Origin: Nothophaeocryptopus gaeumannii
Lineage: Eukaryota > Ascomycota > Dothideomycetes > Mycosphaerellales > Mycosphaerellaceae
Length of the DNA: 64,000 bases
Assembly: GCA_031771865.1 (NCBI GenBank)
Contig: JASISA010000041.1
Location: 2,294,001 to 2,358,000 of the forward strand
Reading direction: 5' to 3'
Part shown: positions 30,673 through 41,841 of the stretch, piece by piece
Numbering within the stretch: position 1 is the stretch's first letter
How the letters are laid out: each line of letters opens with the position of its first letter
Position numbers and translations under genes: made by a program
The notes under the pieces: model-generated
Told to the model about the DNA's origin: nothing
What the model saw: the letters and a program-made list of their open reading frames with translations, nothing else
The model's database searches: none

Positions 30673-33600
30673 TCATCGCTTCTTCGCAGTTCCAATGTGC
30701 GTTCCGTGCACTTTGCTGCCAAACAACAAGCTGCTCCTGCTCTCCTGCCAATGTGCCTGCAATGGACTAAGATGTAGCAACATTAATGTTCTGGACGACT
30801 TTCCGGCAGTCGTGCCTCCAAGAGAAGATTGGAGAAGGTAGGTTAGCTGTGAAAATGTTAGCTTCGCCTTTCTGTGTGAATGATGAGTCCAGCTTACCTT
30901 GCTGTTCCGGTATGGGACATGAGCCTCAGTGTTGCCGCTCTTGTTCCCGAGCGCAGCAATAACATCGCCAAGAGACGACAGAGACTTGTTGATCGCCTGA
31001 GTCTCCTTCATCCGGCTACCTTCCGCGCCGGATTGCTTCAGACGTTCACTACCTGCCAAATCGACAAGGTTGAGGACGCCTTCGCTGCTCTGGCCAGTCT
31101 CAGCACACTTTCCTTTGAGAGTGAGCATGAAGATGCTGTGACTTCGAGAACTTCGCTCGTTGGCTTTTGTTGCTGCCACTCGGCGGTTCTTGGCGGCAGT
31201 ATCCAAGAGATTGTTAACGGCCTTCCCAGTGTAGGAAGAAGCTCCTGAAGATACCGTATTTTCTTTCCCTTCAGCTGTAGCCGCTGGTGGCCAACTGCCT
31301 TCGTCCGTAGGAGGCGGCCAAAGCCCGATAGTTGTGAGATTTGTAACGGTCGTCTTGCCAGTAGCAGCGTCGTGATGAATCTCGTGCTTTTCCTTCTTCT
31401 TGCCACGGACACTCGCTCCAAGATCATCTGCTTCATCCCAGGTCTTTGCATCGCCGAGCAGATCATTCAGGGTCTCGTTGTACACTTCGACGAAATTAGC
31501 CTCAACAGCATACTCCCAGCCTTTCTCTTTCAGGCGATTCATCTCTTGCAGCAGCATGCTAATCGAACTTGGAATGATACCTTCCGGCCCAGTCATACCA
31601 TATGTCTTTCCACTTCCGGTTTGACCATATGATAGAATGCTGACGTTGTAACCGTCAACGACGGATTGAATCAAATCTCGACAATCTTCGAAGACGGTCG
31701 TATTTGGAGTACCCGGTGTGAAGATTCGATCAAAAGCGTATTGATGCTTCTCGTTTCGTTGCTTGCCAGTCGCGGTCTGTGTCGTGGGTGCGTGCACCAC
31801 CATCTCTTTGCAGCCATCCAAAGAGTCTTCGTCCGCATAGTCGACCTTGGCCGGATCGTCTTCGCCGTTCAGAAGTGGCCGTGTGCGGACGAACACACGA
31901 ATGTTGCCTCGCAATTCCAGTATTGTGGCATTAAGCTTTCTTCGCAAGGTCTCTTCCTTCCGCAGAGTCTCAATCGTGGCGTCCCTTGCCTCTTCAGCCT
32001 CCTGCAACTTCACACTCATGTTCGTAAACTCTTGACTCTGCGCTTCTTGATTGCCCTCCAAGAAATGCGCCTTCGAGATGAGCGAGTTCTTCTCGGCTTC
32101 CAATGTTGTAATCCTGGACTCGTAGGTTGTGATCCTGCTCCTCAAGCTGACCTCTGTTGCCTTGCTTGCTTCCAACTGGCTTTCCAGGCTGCTGATTGTG
32201 TCTCTGAGGATCTGCACTTCGGACGCAGACTCTGTTGCTCTGCTTTCACCAGCATTCTTCAATTCTTTCAACTCTGCCTGCAACTTCGCCAGCTCTTGCG
32301 TGTGCGCTGCTTTCAGTTGGTCCATCTCTTCCCAATGTTGCATAGATTCGGTAGTGGCCTCTTCGTTTTTCTGCTTCTCCCAAGCGGTCTTCGCGTCCTC
32401 CATTTCCCTCGCAAATCGCTCGGCTTCTTTGTCCCGCTCGCGCTCCAGCCGACTTTGGTCTCTTTCATGCTTGTGCCGTAGGTCTGACAACTCTCGCTCA
32501 TGCTTGCGCTCCAACTCGTGCACTTCGCGTTCATGGTCTCGTCGTATTTGTCGAAGATCGGTCGAGGTCATGTGGAGCTCACTTCGGGCTTTCTCAAGAT
32601 CGGTCGTGAGAGATCGTGTCTCAGACATCAAGTCGCGATTGTCAGACTTCAGTTCTTTGACTTGCGTTTTGTACAGTTTCAATGACTCTTCGATGATGGA
32701 CTTTGAGTCGTTCGCTTTGCTAATATCGGCTTTCAGAGTGTGATACATCTTTTCCATAACGTCGAGTCGGCCGCCGGTATCCCAACCTGTGACAGGAGTG
32801 AGTTTCTCTTTCGTCAGAAAGACTGGCATCGCCTCTCTGCGTCTGGCAGTCGACGCTGGCGTGCGAAGACCGGCCACAGAAGGGTTTTTGATAGGGGAAG
32901 GGGTGCGGAGAATTTGGGCAGATTGTGTGTGACGAAGGGAAGCAGTTGGGGCACATGCGAATTTGGGTATCTTTGTCGGCGACACCTCTTCCTTGATGCG
33001 CTCAAGCGAGGGACGGTGGCGCGAAGAAGACGTGCGATGTTTGGGGGTGATTGATAGTCCTGCCATAGCAGTACTGACGGATACTTCTCGGGAGGGTTTG
33101 CTGGCACCAACAGGCCCTCCTTGTTGAATTTGAATTTGAACTGGTGGTGCTGTTGGTGGTGCAGATGACATAGAAGAGGCGGAGCTCGTGCGCGATGTCT
33201 GGACAGAGCTTCCATCATCGTCGCTCGAGGTGCTCCTGTAGGTGGTGCTAGAGTGTTGAGACCTAGCAGGTGCAGACTGGGACTGCGTTGAGTGTTGCTG
33301 GCGAAGATTGCTGTGTGCGCGTGTTTTGCGGATGGCGAGGCCTTTGCTGGTGGAGGGGCTGCTGTTGTTGAAGGAAAGTATGGGCGTACCATTTGAGCCC
33401 CCAACGGTCATGTCGCCGTCTGTGTCCTGATCATGATCTTGCTGCTGGAGCTGTCCTCGGATACTGCCATTTCCATTGTGCTGTCCCCGCAGTCGCTGCG
33501 CACCGCTAGTGATTCTGCTCGTGGGACGGGGAACGCTGCCAATGGATGTCGAGGCAGTGGACATATTCGACGCGTTTCGATAGGAGCTGTGACTCGTGTG

Positions 33601-33973
33601 CGGTCGCGTGCCGAAGCCATTGGATATATTCGTTTTGTTCGGGAAATGCGATCGTGACGCAGTAGCGGGCTCGCCGGCGCGCTCAGCAAGAGTCTTACGC
33701 TTTGTAGGCGGTTCGGGTACTGGGATATGCACCATCAGTCTTGTCCTCGCGTGTGTTTCTTCACGCGTCCAACATACACCCGCTGACTTTATGCTTGCTC
33801 GGAATGATATTGCCCGCTGGCGGTCCCATGACGCCACTTCCCCCAATGCGCGCATTCAAGTCGCTCGATGTCGTTTCCTGCAGCGTTCTGCTGCCACCCA
33901 GAGCGGGCAGCTTCGAGGGAGGCTTGAGCCCTGACGGCCGCATGTTCTCGAGCTGCGACTGCGGACGCTCCAT
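30673..33973 (-). CDS. kar3: kinesin-14 (KlpA/Kar3 type), C-terminal motor
   Basis: Three exons (33778-33973, 30898-33719, 30673-30846) with introns of 58 bp and 51 bp encode 1063 residues. Residues 1-370 are a basic, Ser/Pro-rich tail that should bind microtubules; the first exon (MERPQSQLENMRPSGLKPP) continues into RKTLAERAGEP. A long coiled coil covers about 378-665, followed by the neck GNIRVFVRTRP typical of minus-end kinesins. The motor has GQTGSGKT (P loop, near 763), NERSSRSH (switch I), and DLAGSERLKQSGAEG (switch II). The last intron interrupts VPYRNSK and LTYLLQSSLGG, a universally joined pair, which proves the splice. It acts in mitotic spindle assembly and nuclear movement. An acidic and basic insert of about 80 residues after YNETLNDLLGD is larger than in yeast. 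Confidence 0.93.
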
Positions 33974-34444
33974 GACGGCGGCGGTGAAGGGGCGGGCGTT
34001 GTGCTCGACACTCTTCCGGGACCGTCAGACGAGGTGGTAGGTGAGGATGAGAGGGGTGGTCATGGTATTGGCTGTAGCAAGGCTGATGGCTGATCGTCGG
34101 TCTCTGGGCGTGTTGTACCCTGTCAAAACAAGCGCGCCGTTTCCCGAGCTGCCGATTCTGCCTGCCTGAGGCCAAACACTTCGCGATCGGACCCGCTGCC
34201 GGTCACAACTGCAGGGTTTCGTCATCGGGCTCTTCACATGTCAAATCCACGGCCAGCCTCTTCGAATTTCTCAGCATTTCGCTGGGCTGAGATCGCTGAG
34301 ATCGGATCATCACCGGCCTGCCTCCTTCTTCCGCGTAATGATTCAAGTGCCGATTCTCACAGATCTCTCCCTACGCCGCTTCTGACACTCGCAACACTCA
34401 CCGCGGACGCACATACACTGTTGATGAATCTGTAACGGCCGAAG
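33974..34444. other. divergent intergenic region
   Basis: This 471 bp region separates the divergent kinesin and acyltransferase genes and should hold both promoters. No other feature is seen. Confidence 0.35.
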
Positions 34445-35657
34445 ATGGAGAAGTACGGGCAGTACAGGGATAAAGGTACGTAGTCGCGTGTCTCCTCTCC
34501 TCTCCAGCGCGCGCTGCATGAAGAGCTGTGCTGACTCAACAGGATCTGGCATTGCGCCTTTCTTTCCCATCGCCCCTCCGCAGAGCAGCCCTCTGCTCGC
34601 ACCATATCACCTCGTATGGCCTCGCATTTCACCGCTGCGTATAATATTCTGTCTGACCGACACCACAGTTCCTATTCTTTCTGCGACTGCCCTTTTTCAT
34701 CTTCGCCTGGGCCGTTTGGCTTCTCATCATCCAATGGACCTCGGCGGGCTCTATCCTCCGCAAAGCCAATTTGTGGTGCATCCTGGGCATACCCGGTATT
34801 TGGTGGGTTGACATACGAGTCGATGGCGTACACCGAGGGTATCATTTATCATACCACCGTACCAAGACCACGTGCGAGCCGAACTGACCGAGTTTAGTGC
34901 CTTGGGCAAAGCCGTGAGCAAGCTCCCAGGACCAGGTAGCATTATCGCAGCTTCCTACACTTCACCTTTGGATGTCATATACTTGGCCGCCATATTCGAT
35001 CCCATCTTCACGCAGAGTATACCCGGATCGCGCCAAGTAAAGCCGCTCACCCTCGAAGGCGCACTGGCATCATGCTTCTGCCTTCCACCATCGACCGAAG
35101 GAGCCATTGAGGTTTCGAAACTCATGGCGCAGAACGCTAACCGAATCATCGCTGTCTTTCCTGAAGCCACAACCAGCAATGGACGAGGAGTATTATCACT
35201 TACACCATCTCTCCTTTCCGCTGCCCCTGCGACGAGTATCTTCCCAGTCTCACTTCGCTACACTCCAAGCGACGTGGTCACTCCAATCCCAGGATGGCTC
35301 GAGGCTCTCCGATTTTTCTGGAAGCTTTGCTCGCGCCAGACACACTGCATCCGCGTTCGCATCGGCTTGCCTTTGACTTTAGCTCAAGTGCAGAAAGAGA
35401 CCAGTGCAGATCCTGCTAGCAGGGAAGCAAGTCGCCCGAGGAAGAATGGCTACGATACTAACTTCTTCGACAGCTTGGAGGCGGAGAAAACGGCTGATTC
35501 AGCGCAGCCCTCTCCGTCTGAACAGCTAGCTTTAGACCTGGTGGCAGATTCACTGGCGAGACTGGGTAGAGCGAAGACGCTTGGTCTAGGAGTAGAAGAG
35601 AAGCTCCAGTTTGTGGACGCCTGGACAGGCAAGACAAAAGCGAAGAAGCGGAGGTGA
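34445..35657 (+). CDS. loa1: Loa1/Vps66-like lysophospholipid acyltransferase, four exons
   Basis: Exons 34445-34475, 34543-34613, 34669-34838 and 34898-35657, with introns of 67, 55 and 59 bp, encode 343 residues. The start MEKYGQYRDKGSGIAPF is the hallmark of the Loa1/Vps66 group, lysophosphatidic acid acyltransferases of ER and lipid droplets. A hydrophobic segment (FFIFAWAVWLLIIQWTSAG) anchors the protein. The PlsC-like core has ASYTSPLDVIY in place of the usual NHX4D box, so the His position is Tyr, and AVFPEATTSNGRG in place of the EGT box. The second intron is needed to move from the N-terminal frame into the membrane helix. The C-terminus is a charged segment ending KAKKRR. Whether it is an active acyltransferase, given the altered box, is open, although Loa1 relatives vary at this site. 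Confidence 0.87.
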
Positions 35658-35948
35658 AGAGAGATATGTCCAATTGAAAGCTGAAGTTGTCAAGTGTAGC
35701 TAGCATTATACCCCCCAACGCCAACGCAGTAATTCTACACACGTACTGACTGCACAGCACTCTCTCGCATGGTACATGTACACAGTAAAGACGTTGTCGA
35801 AGCGGAACATGGCGCAGGTCACGTTCCAACGCTCCACCCACGAGTCGAAGATCGGCGCTATGACGTCAGATGTTGACTTCACAACGCGTCGACGTGCAAC
35901 ACGAGTGCAAAACGAGGCCCTTTCCAATACTCGCAGCATTGAGTAACA

Positions 35949-36765
35949 ATGATCCAACTCAACTATAGCACTACGGAAACCATGTCTGCCGCACTTGATG
36001 ACCTTGAGCTCTCCAACTCCCCACCGGAGGACAAGCACCAACATTGCAAAATCGATCAATTGCTCGAGGAGAACCCGAATCTCCAACCTGGACAAACCGC
36101 TTCAACTATGGGCTCCAGATCTGGTCCTGGCCCTCTTGCAGAGCTAGACCCTAATGCCAAGGACTCAGCCCCTGCTGAGAACAAGTCCAAATCCGAGTCA
36201 AAGAAGTCAACAACTTCCAAGCAATACAACTCGAAATCCTCCAAGAAGGAGGTAACAACAGCATCCTCCCTCTCATCAATTAATCTCGAGGGCGAAGGAA
36301 CCGAATCCGTGCCTGTATACGCTACCTGCAACGACGTCCGGCGGGACATCAATAAGCATCTTCCCTCCACAACAAAAGCTGCTTTCGCCCGTGAGCTCTC
36401 AGCACTCCTCCCATCCAGCAAAGTGAACACAAGGAATTTGGATCAGTTGTTGAGGATGAGAGGTCCATGCGACGGCGCACACAATATCGCCTTCTACGCA
36501 TCTTACGTGTTTTTCGAGAAGATTCGTATCCGAGACGGGAGGAAGAAGGTAAGTAAATGCGACGTCTGGAGCAGAAAACTTTAGAAAGTGATCGATCTGG
36601 AAGAGATGTGCTAATGTGGTTCGCAAGGGCGCCAAAAGAGAAAAGATGGAGGATATTCACGGGCCCAAGGGTTTGGAGAGGACGGGACGGCATGAGAAGC
36701 GGTTCTTTTGCAAAGGTGCTGAGAGGCCATATATTGATCAGTATGGGAAGTACCAGATACGATAG
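35949..36765 (+). CDS. DUF7726-type protein, two exons
   Basis: Exons 35949-36548 and 36628-36765, joined by a 79 bp intron (GTAAGT donor, GCTAATG branch site), encode 245 residues. The N-terminal 110 residues are low-complexity Ser/Lys-rich and probably disordered. The conserved part begins at VYATCNDVRRDINKHL and continues through AAFARELSALLP, LLRMRGPCDGAHN and FYASYVFFEKIRIRDGRKK, then across the intron into EDIHGPKG and RPYIDQYGKYQIR. This is a fungal domain of unknown function (DUF7726 by my recollection). Its helical, basic character hints at nucleic acid binding, but this is inference. A second in-frame ATG at 35982 is an alternative start. Confidence 0.8.
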
Positions 36766-37366
36766 GGACTTATTGAACCAGTGAACGATGAATGAGGAGG
36801 CCTCGAGAACCTTGCAAGTATGCGGCAGAATGAGGGCGCGAAAGACAAGCTGGAGAAACTACGACTGTAATGTGTAGTGTAAGAATAATCGTTAGGGCTG
36901 TAACGGCGATACGACTTTGACGATCTGTTGCTCTAGTGTTTTCGACTTGATTGAATTCATTGCAGTGTTGGTTCGGCTGCGCTACACCGCTGGTCGACTG
37001 TTACTGGTGCACTGGTGTTTTCGGAAAGGTGGGCCTTTGAGATGAATCTGCGAGTTCTTCCTTGGCAAGCGACGGAGGGGATTATTGCCGGGAAAGCATT
37101 CGCACGTTTGGCCGCTCGTTGTTTAGACGCTCTTATCGCTTGCTTTGGCGAGCTCTTGAGCTTGTTTCTGCCTCTCGTCGGTAGCAGCAGGTATCTTTGG
37201 GTGGTCGAGTGAGCAGTGTTGAGGAATGATGGGAAATTGGGAGGCGCTGAAGCTGCTGAGTTGTCTCTTACAGGTGCTTATGTCAATCAGATGATGGATT
37301 GGAACGTTGCTACCTGCAAACTAGTGGTATTTATGGAGGCCGCAAGATAGTCCCACAAATATTTTC
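36766..37366. other. intergenic region between convergent genes
   Basis: This 601 bp gap lies between two stop codons, so it should carry two 3' UTRs. No gene is supported. Confidence 0.35.
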
Positions 37367-37867
37367 TCACGATGTCTTCTCCCCATCCTTGCCTTCATGT
37401 AGCGCAATGAACTTCTCACAGGCAACCGTATCCATGAATTGTCTCAATTCCACAATCTGCTCTCCATCTTCAGTAAATCTCAACATCCAAACACATTCCA
37501 TAACCTCGATCCTTCCATGTTTCCCTCCCTGCTTGCTCTTGAGTGTCGTATGATGCTGGCACCAAATCCAAGCCTTCCTCTCTTCGACATCCATCACCCG
37601 GTCAAGCGTCTTTATCTCGATCTTCGCAAAACCAGCCAACTCGCCTGCAACGTGCTCCTCATACTGCGGATTGGTGAAAGCGTAGATGTCTGGATCTACG
37701 CCTTTCGAACGTGCGTATTCAAGTGGCGCATAGCGGCGGATGCAGTGAGGCGCCAGCGTTCGCGAGAGGTGAGTCGGGTCTTGGCACTGCGCCGTTGAGG
37801 TGTAGGAAGCGAGGAAGGAGGAGATGGTGGTTTCTATTCTGCTTTTGAGCGTAGCCATGTCGTCCAT
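37367..37867 (-). CDS. NTF2/SnoaL-like uncharacterised protein
   Basis: This single-exon gene encodes 166 residues without signal peptide or membrane segment. The pattern of an N-terminal helix (LKSRIETTISSFLASYT), a loop with HLSRTLAPHCIRRYAPLEY, then strands ending in VWMLRFTEDGEQIVELRQF and MDTVACEKFIAL fits the NTF2-like cone fold used by SnoaL-type cyclases and by many scavenging proteins. The fold call rests on secondary-structure pattern only. Two in-frame ATGs lie near the start (37867 and 37858). No partner gene of a pathway is adjacent. Confidence 0.7.
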   Translation of the reverse strand: MDDMATLKSRIETTISSFLASYTSTAQCQDPTHLSRTLAPHCIRRYAPLEYARSKGVDPDIYAFTNPQYEEHVAGELAGFAKIEIKTLDRVMDVEERKAWIWCQHHTTLKSKQGGKHGRIEVMECVWMLRFTEDGEQIVELRQFMDTVACEKFIALHEGKDGEKTS

Positions 37868-38674
37868 GTGTACCTACTAGAGAACATAAAGGGTGCCATA
37901 TTTCCTTCCATCAGAAGTGCGGTACCGCGCGATCTATCGCCCTGACTAAACGCGATGCCGATGGTATGTTGCCTTTGTAGGAAATGATCCCGCGCCAATG
38001 CTACACGGGCTGCTCATGACGTAGGGGCTTGGTCTCCTTCGTCTTCAACTACATGCTCTCTCGAGTGGCCATCGGATATCCGAGCGTGTCATGTGGTATA
38101 GATTTGCGCTTTCCCGAAGCGTGGTTGATGAAGCGATACAGAATTGTGGCCCAAGTGCGCGACTTCGACTTCCATGTGGCTTTTCGTGCCTGGGACAACA
38201 TCCAAGGCCTTTATCCAGCCTATCATTCGATCACCGTTGCCCATATATTCATCAACCCGTATATGTCTTCGAATGACAATTACCGGCTTTTCACTCCCTG
38301 GTCCCAGACAGTGAAGAGTTTGAACAGTCGCCTGAGGTCTCCGAACGCGTTCTTGACCCCCTCGCGCCTGTGTCATTTCAGGCTACAGTCGGCATCCCGA
38401 CCCTTCGCCGATGTCAGAGAGTCTACACCGTCGGGAACCCAAAGTCTTGGTTAAGTTCAAGTATACTAAAGCATGAGCAACGGCCGAAAGTGACTTCATG
38501 GCTATTACGAAGCCAAAGGCCTTTCAAAGCCCTGCAATGTGTGGTAGGAACGTCGAAGGAGATGGCGATACCCCTGCAATTGGCTTACACGAACGACTTC
38601 CGTTGATGAAGTGCCGGTAGAACATCGCAGGACTTTAAGACGACATCAAAACCTCGCATCAATGCACTCATGTT
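37868..38674. other. intergenic region
   Basis: This 807 bp gap holds the promoter of the NTF2-like gene and the upstream region of the broken glycine-rich gene. I looked for a start exon for the latter and found none that keeps phase. Confidence 0.35.
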
Positions 38675-39388
38675 AAGTCTTCCATCGCCGCAGCCATTGG
38701 CATTGCCAGCCTTGTCAGTGCTGCTCCGTTTGAGCGTCGCCAGGGAAGCTATGGCACCGATAGCTATTCATCCGACCAGCACCAGAACAAGGGCGGAGGA
38801 GGCTTCGGTGATATCCTCAGCGACCCCATGGACGCCGTTGGCGGCATCGTGTAAGTATAAGAGTAAAGTGTCCCCGGCACATAGCTCACTTTGTCCAACT
38901 CTCTCGGCGGGGGCGGAAGCGGGGGCGGAGGACGTGGTCTTGAACGCAGACAAGGCCAGTTCGGCACAGACTCTCTCGGGGTTGGCGGTGCAGGTAGCTC
39001 CCTCTCTTCCTTCGGAGGTAGTCGTCGCCCAAGAGCTTACGGAAACAACCGCTACGGGAACACAAGGTCCGATTCTGAAGACCTTGAGCAAGGCGATGAA
39101 GCTTTCTGCAGCCTCTACAGCCAGATCGCGAACGACAGGCCTGGCAGCTATTCTAATAACAACGATGACTGGCAGAGCAACCTGGATTCATGCCCTCTTA
39201 AGTCGCAGCAGGGTCACGGGCGCAACCAGAGGTTCAGCGGCCTCCAGAACTACGGTGGTGAGGGATTATAGGACAACCAACTCGATAGCCCCACCGGTGG
39301 CGGGTGAGGCGGCCGTGGAGGCTCGAGGCTCAGCGGGAACCCCCTTCAGAGCTTTGGTGGCGGCGGCGCCGGCGGTGATGACAACTAA
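38675..39388 (+). pseudogene. broken glycine-rich secreted protein gene
   Basis: One frame carries a complete-looking signal peptide (KSSIAAAIGIASLVSAAP) followed by FERRQGSYGTDSYSSD and a Gly-rich stretch. A 69 bp intron (38851-38919, GTAAGT donor) joins it to GGGGRGLERRQGQFGTDSLG, an internal repeat of the first unit. Three defects are visible. No in-frame ATG precedes the signal peptide; the nearest ATG at 38670 is two bases out. A TAG at 39269-39271 ends the frame. The same frame then continues with Gly-rich coding character to a TGA at 39305 and on to SFGGGGAGGDDN before a TAA at 39386. A longer open frame in another phase across this locus is a by-product of composition. Dibasic ERRQG sites suggest Kex2 processing of the ancestral protein. 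Confidence 0.6.
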
Positions 39389-39931
39389 TGAAGTGAATGA
39401 TATCACTTCGCCCACAATCACGGTCACGGTCACGAACTGGTCATTGACCGCTGCTATGTCAATGTTGGCGTTGCTGGGAAGACAAAGACCCATGTATACT
39501 CACATTCTTTACACACCACAGCTGGTTCTCACGAAACACGAGCTCTTTGATGGACTCTGTATGAAAGAGAATTTGTGCTTCCATTCATCTCAATCTCTTC
39601 TGCTAATTTTCCAGAAACGGTAATCGCGAAAGCTATTGCCGAAGTTTGCTTACGGAATCGCTCATGAGACTTGTCAGGTATTATGTCCAGTGGATCTCCT
39701 TCAATCTAATCCTCCTCACTTGCTTCGCTGGACACACGAAGTCGCTATCAATGATGTGCGAGCTAAGCTTCTTGACACCATAGCGGATCCTGCAGGTACG
39801 CGGCTCGTCGGCATCAAGCTTGAGGTGGAGAAGGAAGTGAGTTCAACGAAAGCAATGTGCTTTGCTCGTGGCGTTCCATCTCTCGACTGTTAAACATTGA
39901 AGTTTATTCGAACTACATCTCATCAGTCAAG
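39389..39931. other. intergenic region
   Basis: This 543 bp gap leads to the 2OG oxygenase gene. One phase at 39395-39545 encodes a His-rich stretch (HFAHNHGHGHELVI), but no start, splice chain or family supports it. Confidence 0.3.
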
Positions 39932-41212
39932 ATGCCTGGAAAAGTTATCAGTCCGTATAAGCAGGTCCCTGAGACCAAGGCCGATCGTCAGTCATAACAA
40001 TCACTTATTGATGACATACTTGAGCCATACTGATACTGCCACAGTTGATTGGGCCGAGCTGGTCACTCTTGATCTGTCCCAGTTCGACAAACCAGGCGGC
40101 AAAGAGAAACTCGCCGAGCAGCTCACCTACGCTGCCCAACATGTCGGCTTCTTCTACGTAAAGAACTTTGGCATCAGCCAAGAAGAAGTTGATCGCCAAT
40201 TTGCCCTCGGTCGAGAGTTCTACGAGTTGCCTTTGGACGAGAAGCTTAAGTATCACAACCTGCAGGACCTCGAACGAGGCGAATACAACGGCTACCGTCC
40301 AGCCGGACTGAGACAATTGACCGAGAACGTCAAAGACAACGTTCAAGTCTACAACCTGCCCAAGTTCGACGGATACCATGAACGGAAACAACCTCCCGTC
40401 CTTCAGGAAAATATCCAAGAAATCGAATCTTTCAGCCGAAAATGTCACGACCTCGTCGTAGTCAAACTCCTCAAACTCTTCGCCATCATGCTCCAACTCC
40501 CAGATGAAGACCAATTCGTCAAAGACCACCAATACGACACCAAAGGCGAAGACCATCTCCGCTACATGCACTACAAAGCCCGCACCCCCGAAGAAAACCG
40601 TCTCGTCGGAGAACTCTACTCACCCGGCCACACCGACCTCGGATCCGTAACCCTTCTCTTCCGCCAGCCAGTCGCGGCTCTGCAGATATTGAATTCGAAG
40701 AATGAATGGAAATGGGTGAAGCCGCAAGATGAGACGATTACGATAAATATTTGTGATGCGTTGCAGGCGTTGACGGGGGGTTATCTGAAGAGTAGTGTGC
40801 ATAGGGTTCATGCGCCGCCAGATGATCAGGCGCATGTGGATCGGTTGGGGGTGCTTTATTTTGCTAGGTAAGCTCAGACCCATCTGCGGATCTCTGACAT
40901 GGCTGTCGCGTCTGAAAAGGAAGTATGCGAATGATCTTCGACCACGATGCTGACTCTTTCGCCTGGCATAGACCAAACAACCATGTCGTCCTCGACCCAA
41001 TCTCGAACTCTCCGGTTCTGGACAAATTGGGTATCAAGGATAACGATTTCACGAAATTGGGTCAGCATTTGACAATGGAGGAGTGGGTACAGAAGCGTCA
41101 GACGCAGCAGCAGAGGAGGACGAAGGCGCCGAAGATTGAAGGGACGAATTATACGTATGGAGCGAAGGAGTTGGAGATTATTCCTGGATTGCAGGCGAAG
41201 ATATATAATTGA
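39932..41212 (+). CDS. 2-oxoglutarate/Fe(II) oxygenase, isopenicillin-N-synthase-like, three exons
   Basis: Exons 39932-39986, 40045-40867 and 40972-41212, with introns of 58 and 104 bp, encode 372 residues. The short first exon gives MPGKVISPYKQVPETKAD, which joins to DWAELVTLDLS. The N-terminal DIOX_N region includes HVGFFYVKNFGISQEEVDR. The Fe(II) facial triad is His and Asp in YSPGHTDLGSVTLLF and a distal His in KSSVHRVHAP. The second intron is placed so that LYFAR continues into PNNHVVLDP, as expected in this family. Relatives include gibberellin oxidases and fungal oxygenases of unknown substrate, so the reaction is open. No biosynthetic cluster partners are adjacent. Starting at the internal ATG at 40011 would lose the conserved N-terminus. 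Confidence 0.88.
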
Positions 41213-41841
41213 TCGGTGAGGTTGGCAAAGGATCATAGAGTGAGACGTAGACAAAGACTGATATGGATGGTTTCGAGAGAAGTGATGTTGATGTTGATAT
41301 TTGAGAAAGGATGCTCTCTCTCAGCAGATGTTGATGGAAGGCTTGCCAAGTCAATGTCTTGGCGGCTGAGTCCCAACTCCACGTTGGCCGGAGTCACTCC
41401 ATGCTTCTCGCATTTATTAAAATCAGACCAGATCATTGGCTCTGCTATCATGGCCATCGTCATCGTCGCCCGTGAAAGAGCTCTGGACTGAGATGAAGTT
41501 GTGTGCAGGCCCCGGTGCCAGCCAGCGATACGAAGTGCCAGCCATCCAGATCTTTTGGTGGGAAAGGCACTCATTTATCAAGCGGCATGCAGCTGTTACG
41601 ACATCTGAGGGCATGATCTTGTCGTAGCATGTGCATGAATCGCGGGCGCGGGCGTTGATCTCACATGAAGGTCTAATAGAGCGCTTGGACCACCCGCCCT
41701 TCACTTTCTCCATCACTTGTGTCTCGCATGCCTTTGTGGACATCTGCATGCCTCTGGATTATCTCTGAAGCTAATTCCAACCTCACTCTTCAACAGCAGA
41801 CACGCAGCGAGCTCTTGCAGACGAGCCTTCGACACGAAACA
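41213..41841. other. intergenic region
   Basis: This 629 bp gap holds the 3' flank of the oxygenase gene and the promoter of the next gene. No supported gene is visible. Confidence 0.35.

Noticed and set aside
38670..39623. Long open frame of 317 codons over the glycine-rich locus
   Set aside because: Its residues are low-complexity and unlike any family, while another phase carries a signal peptide, repeats and Gly-rich coding character with a good intron.
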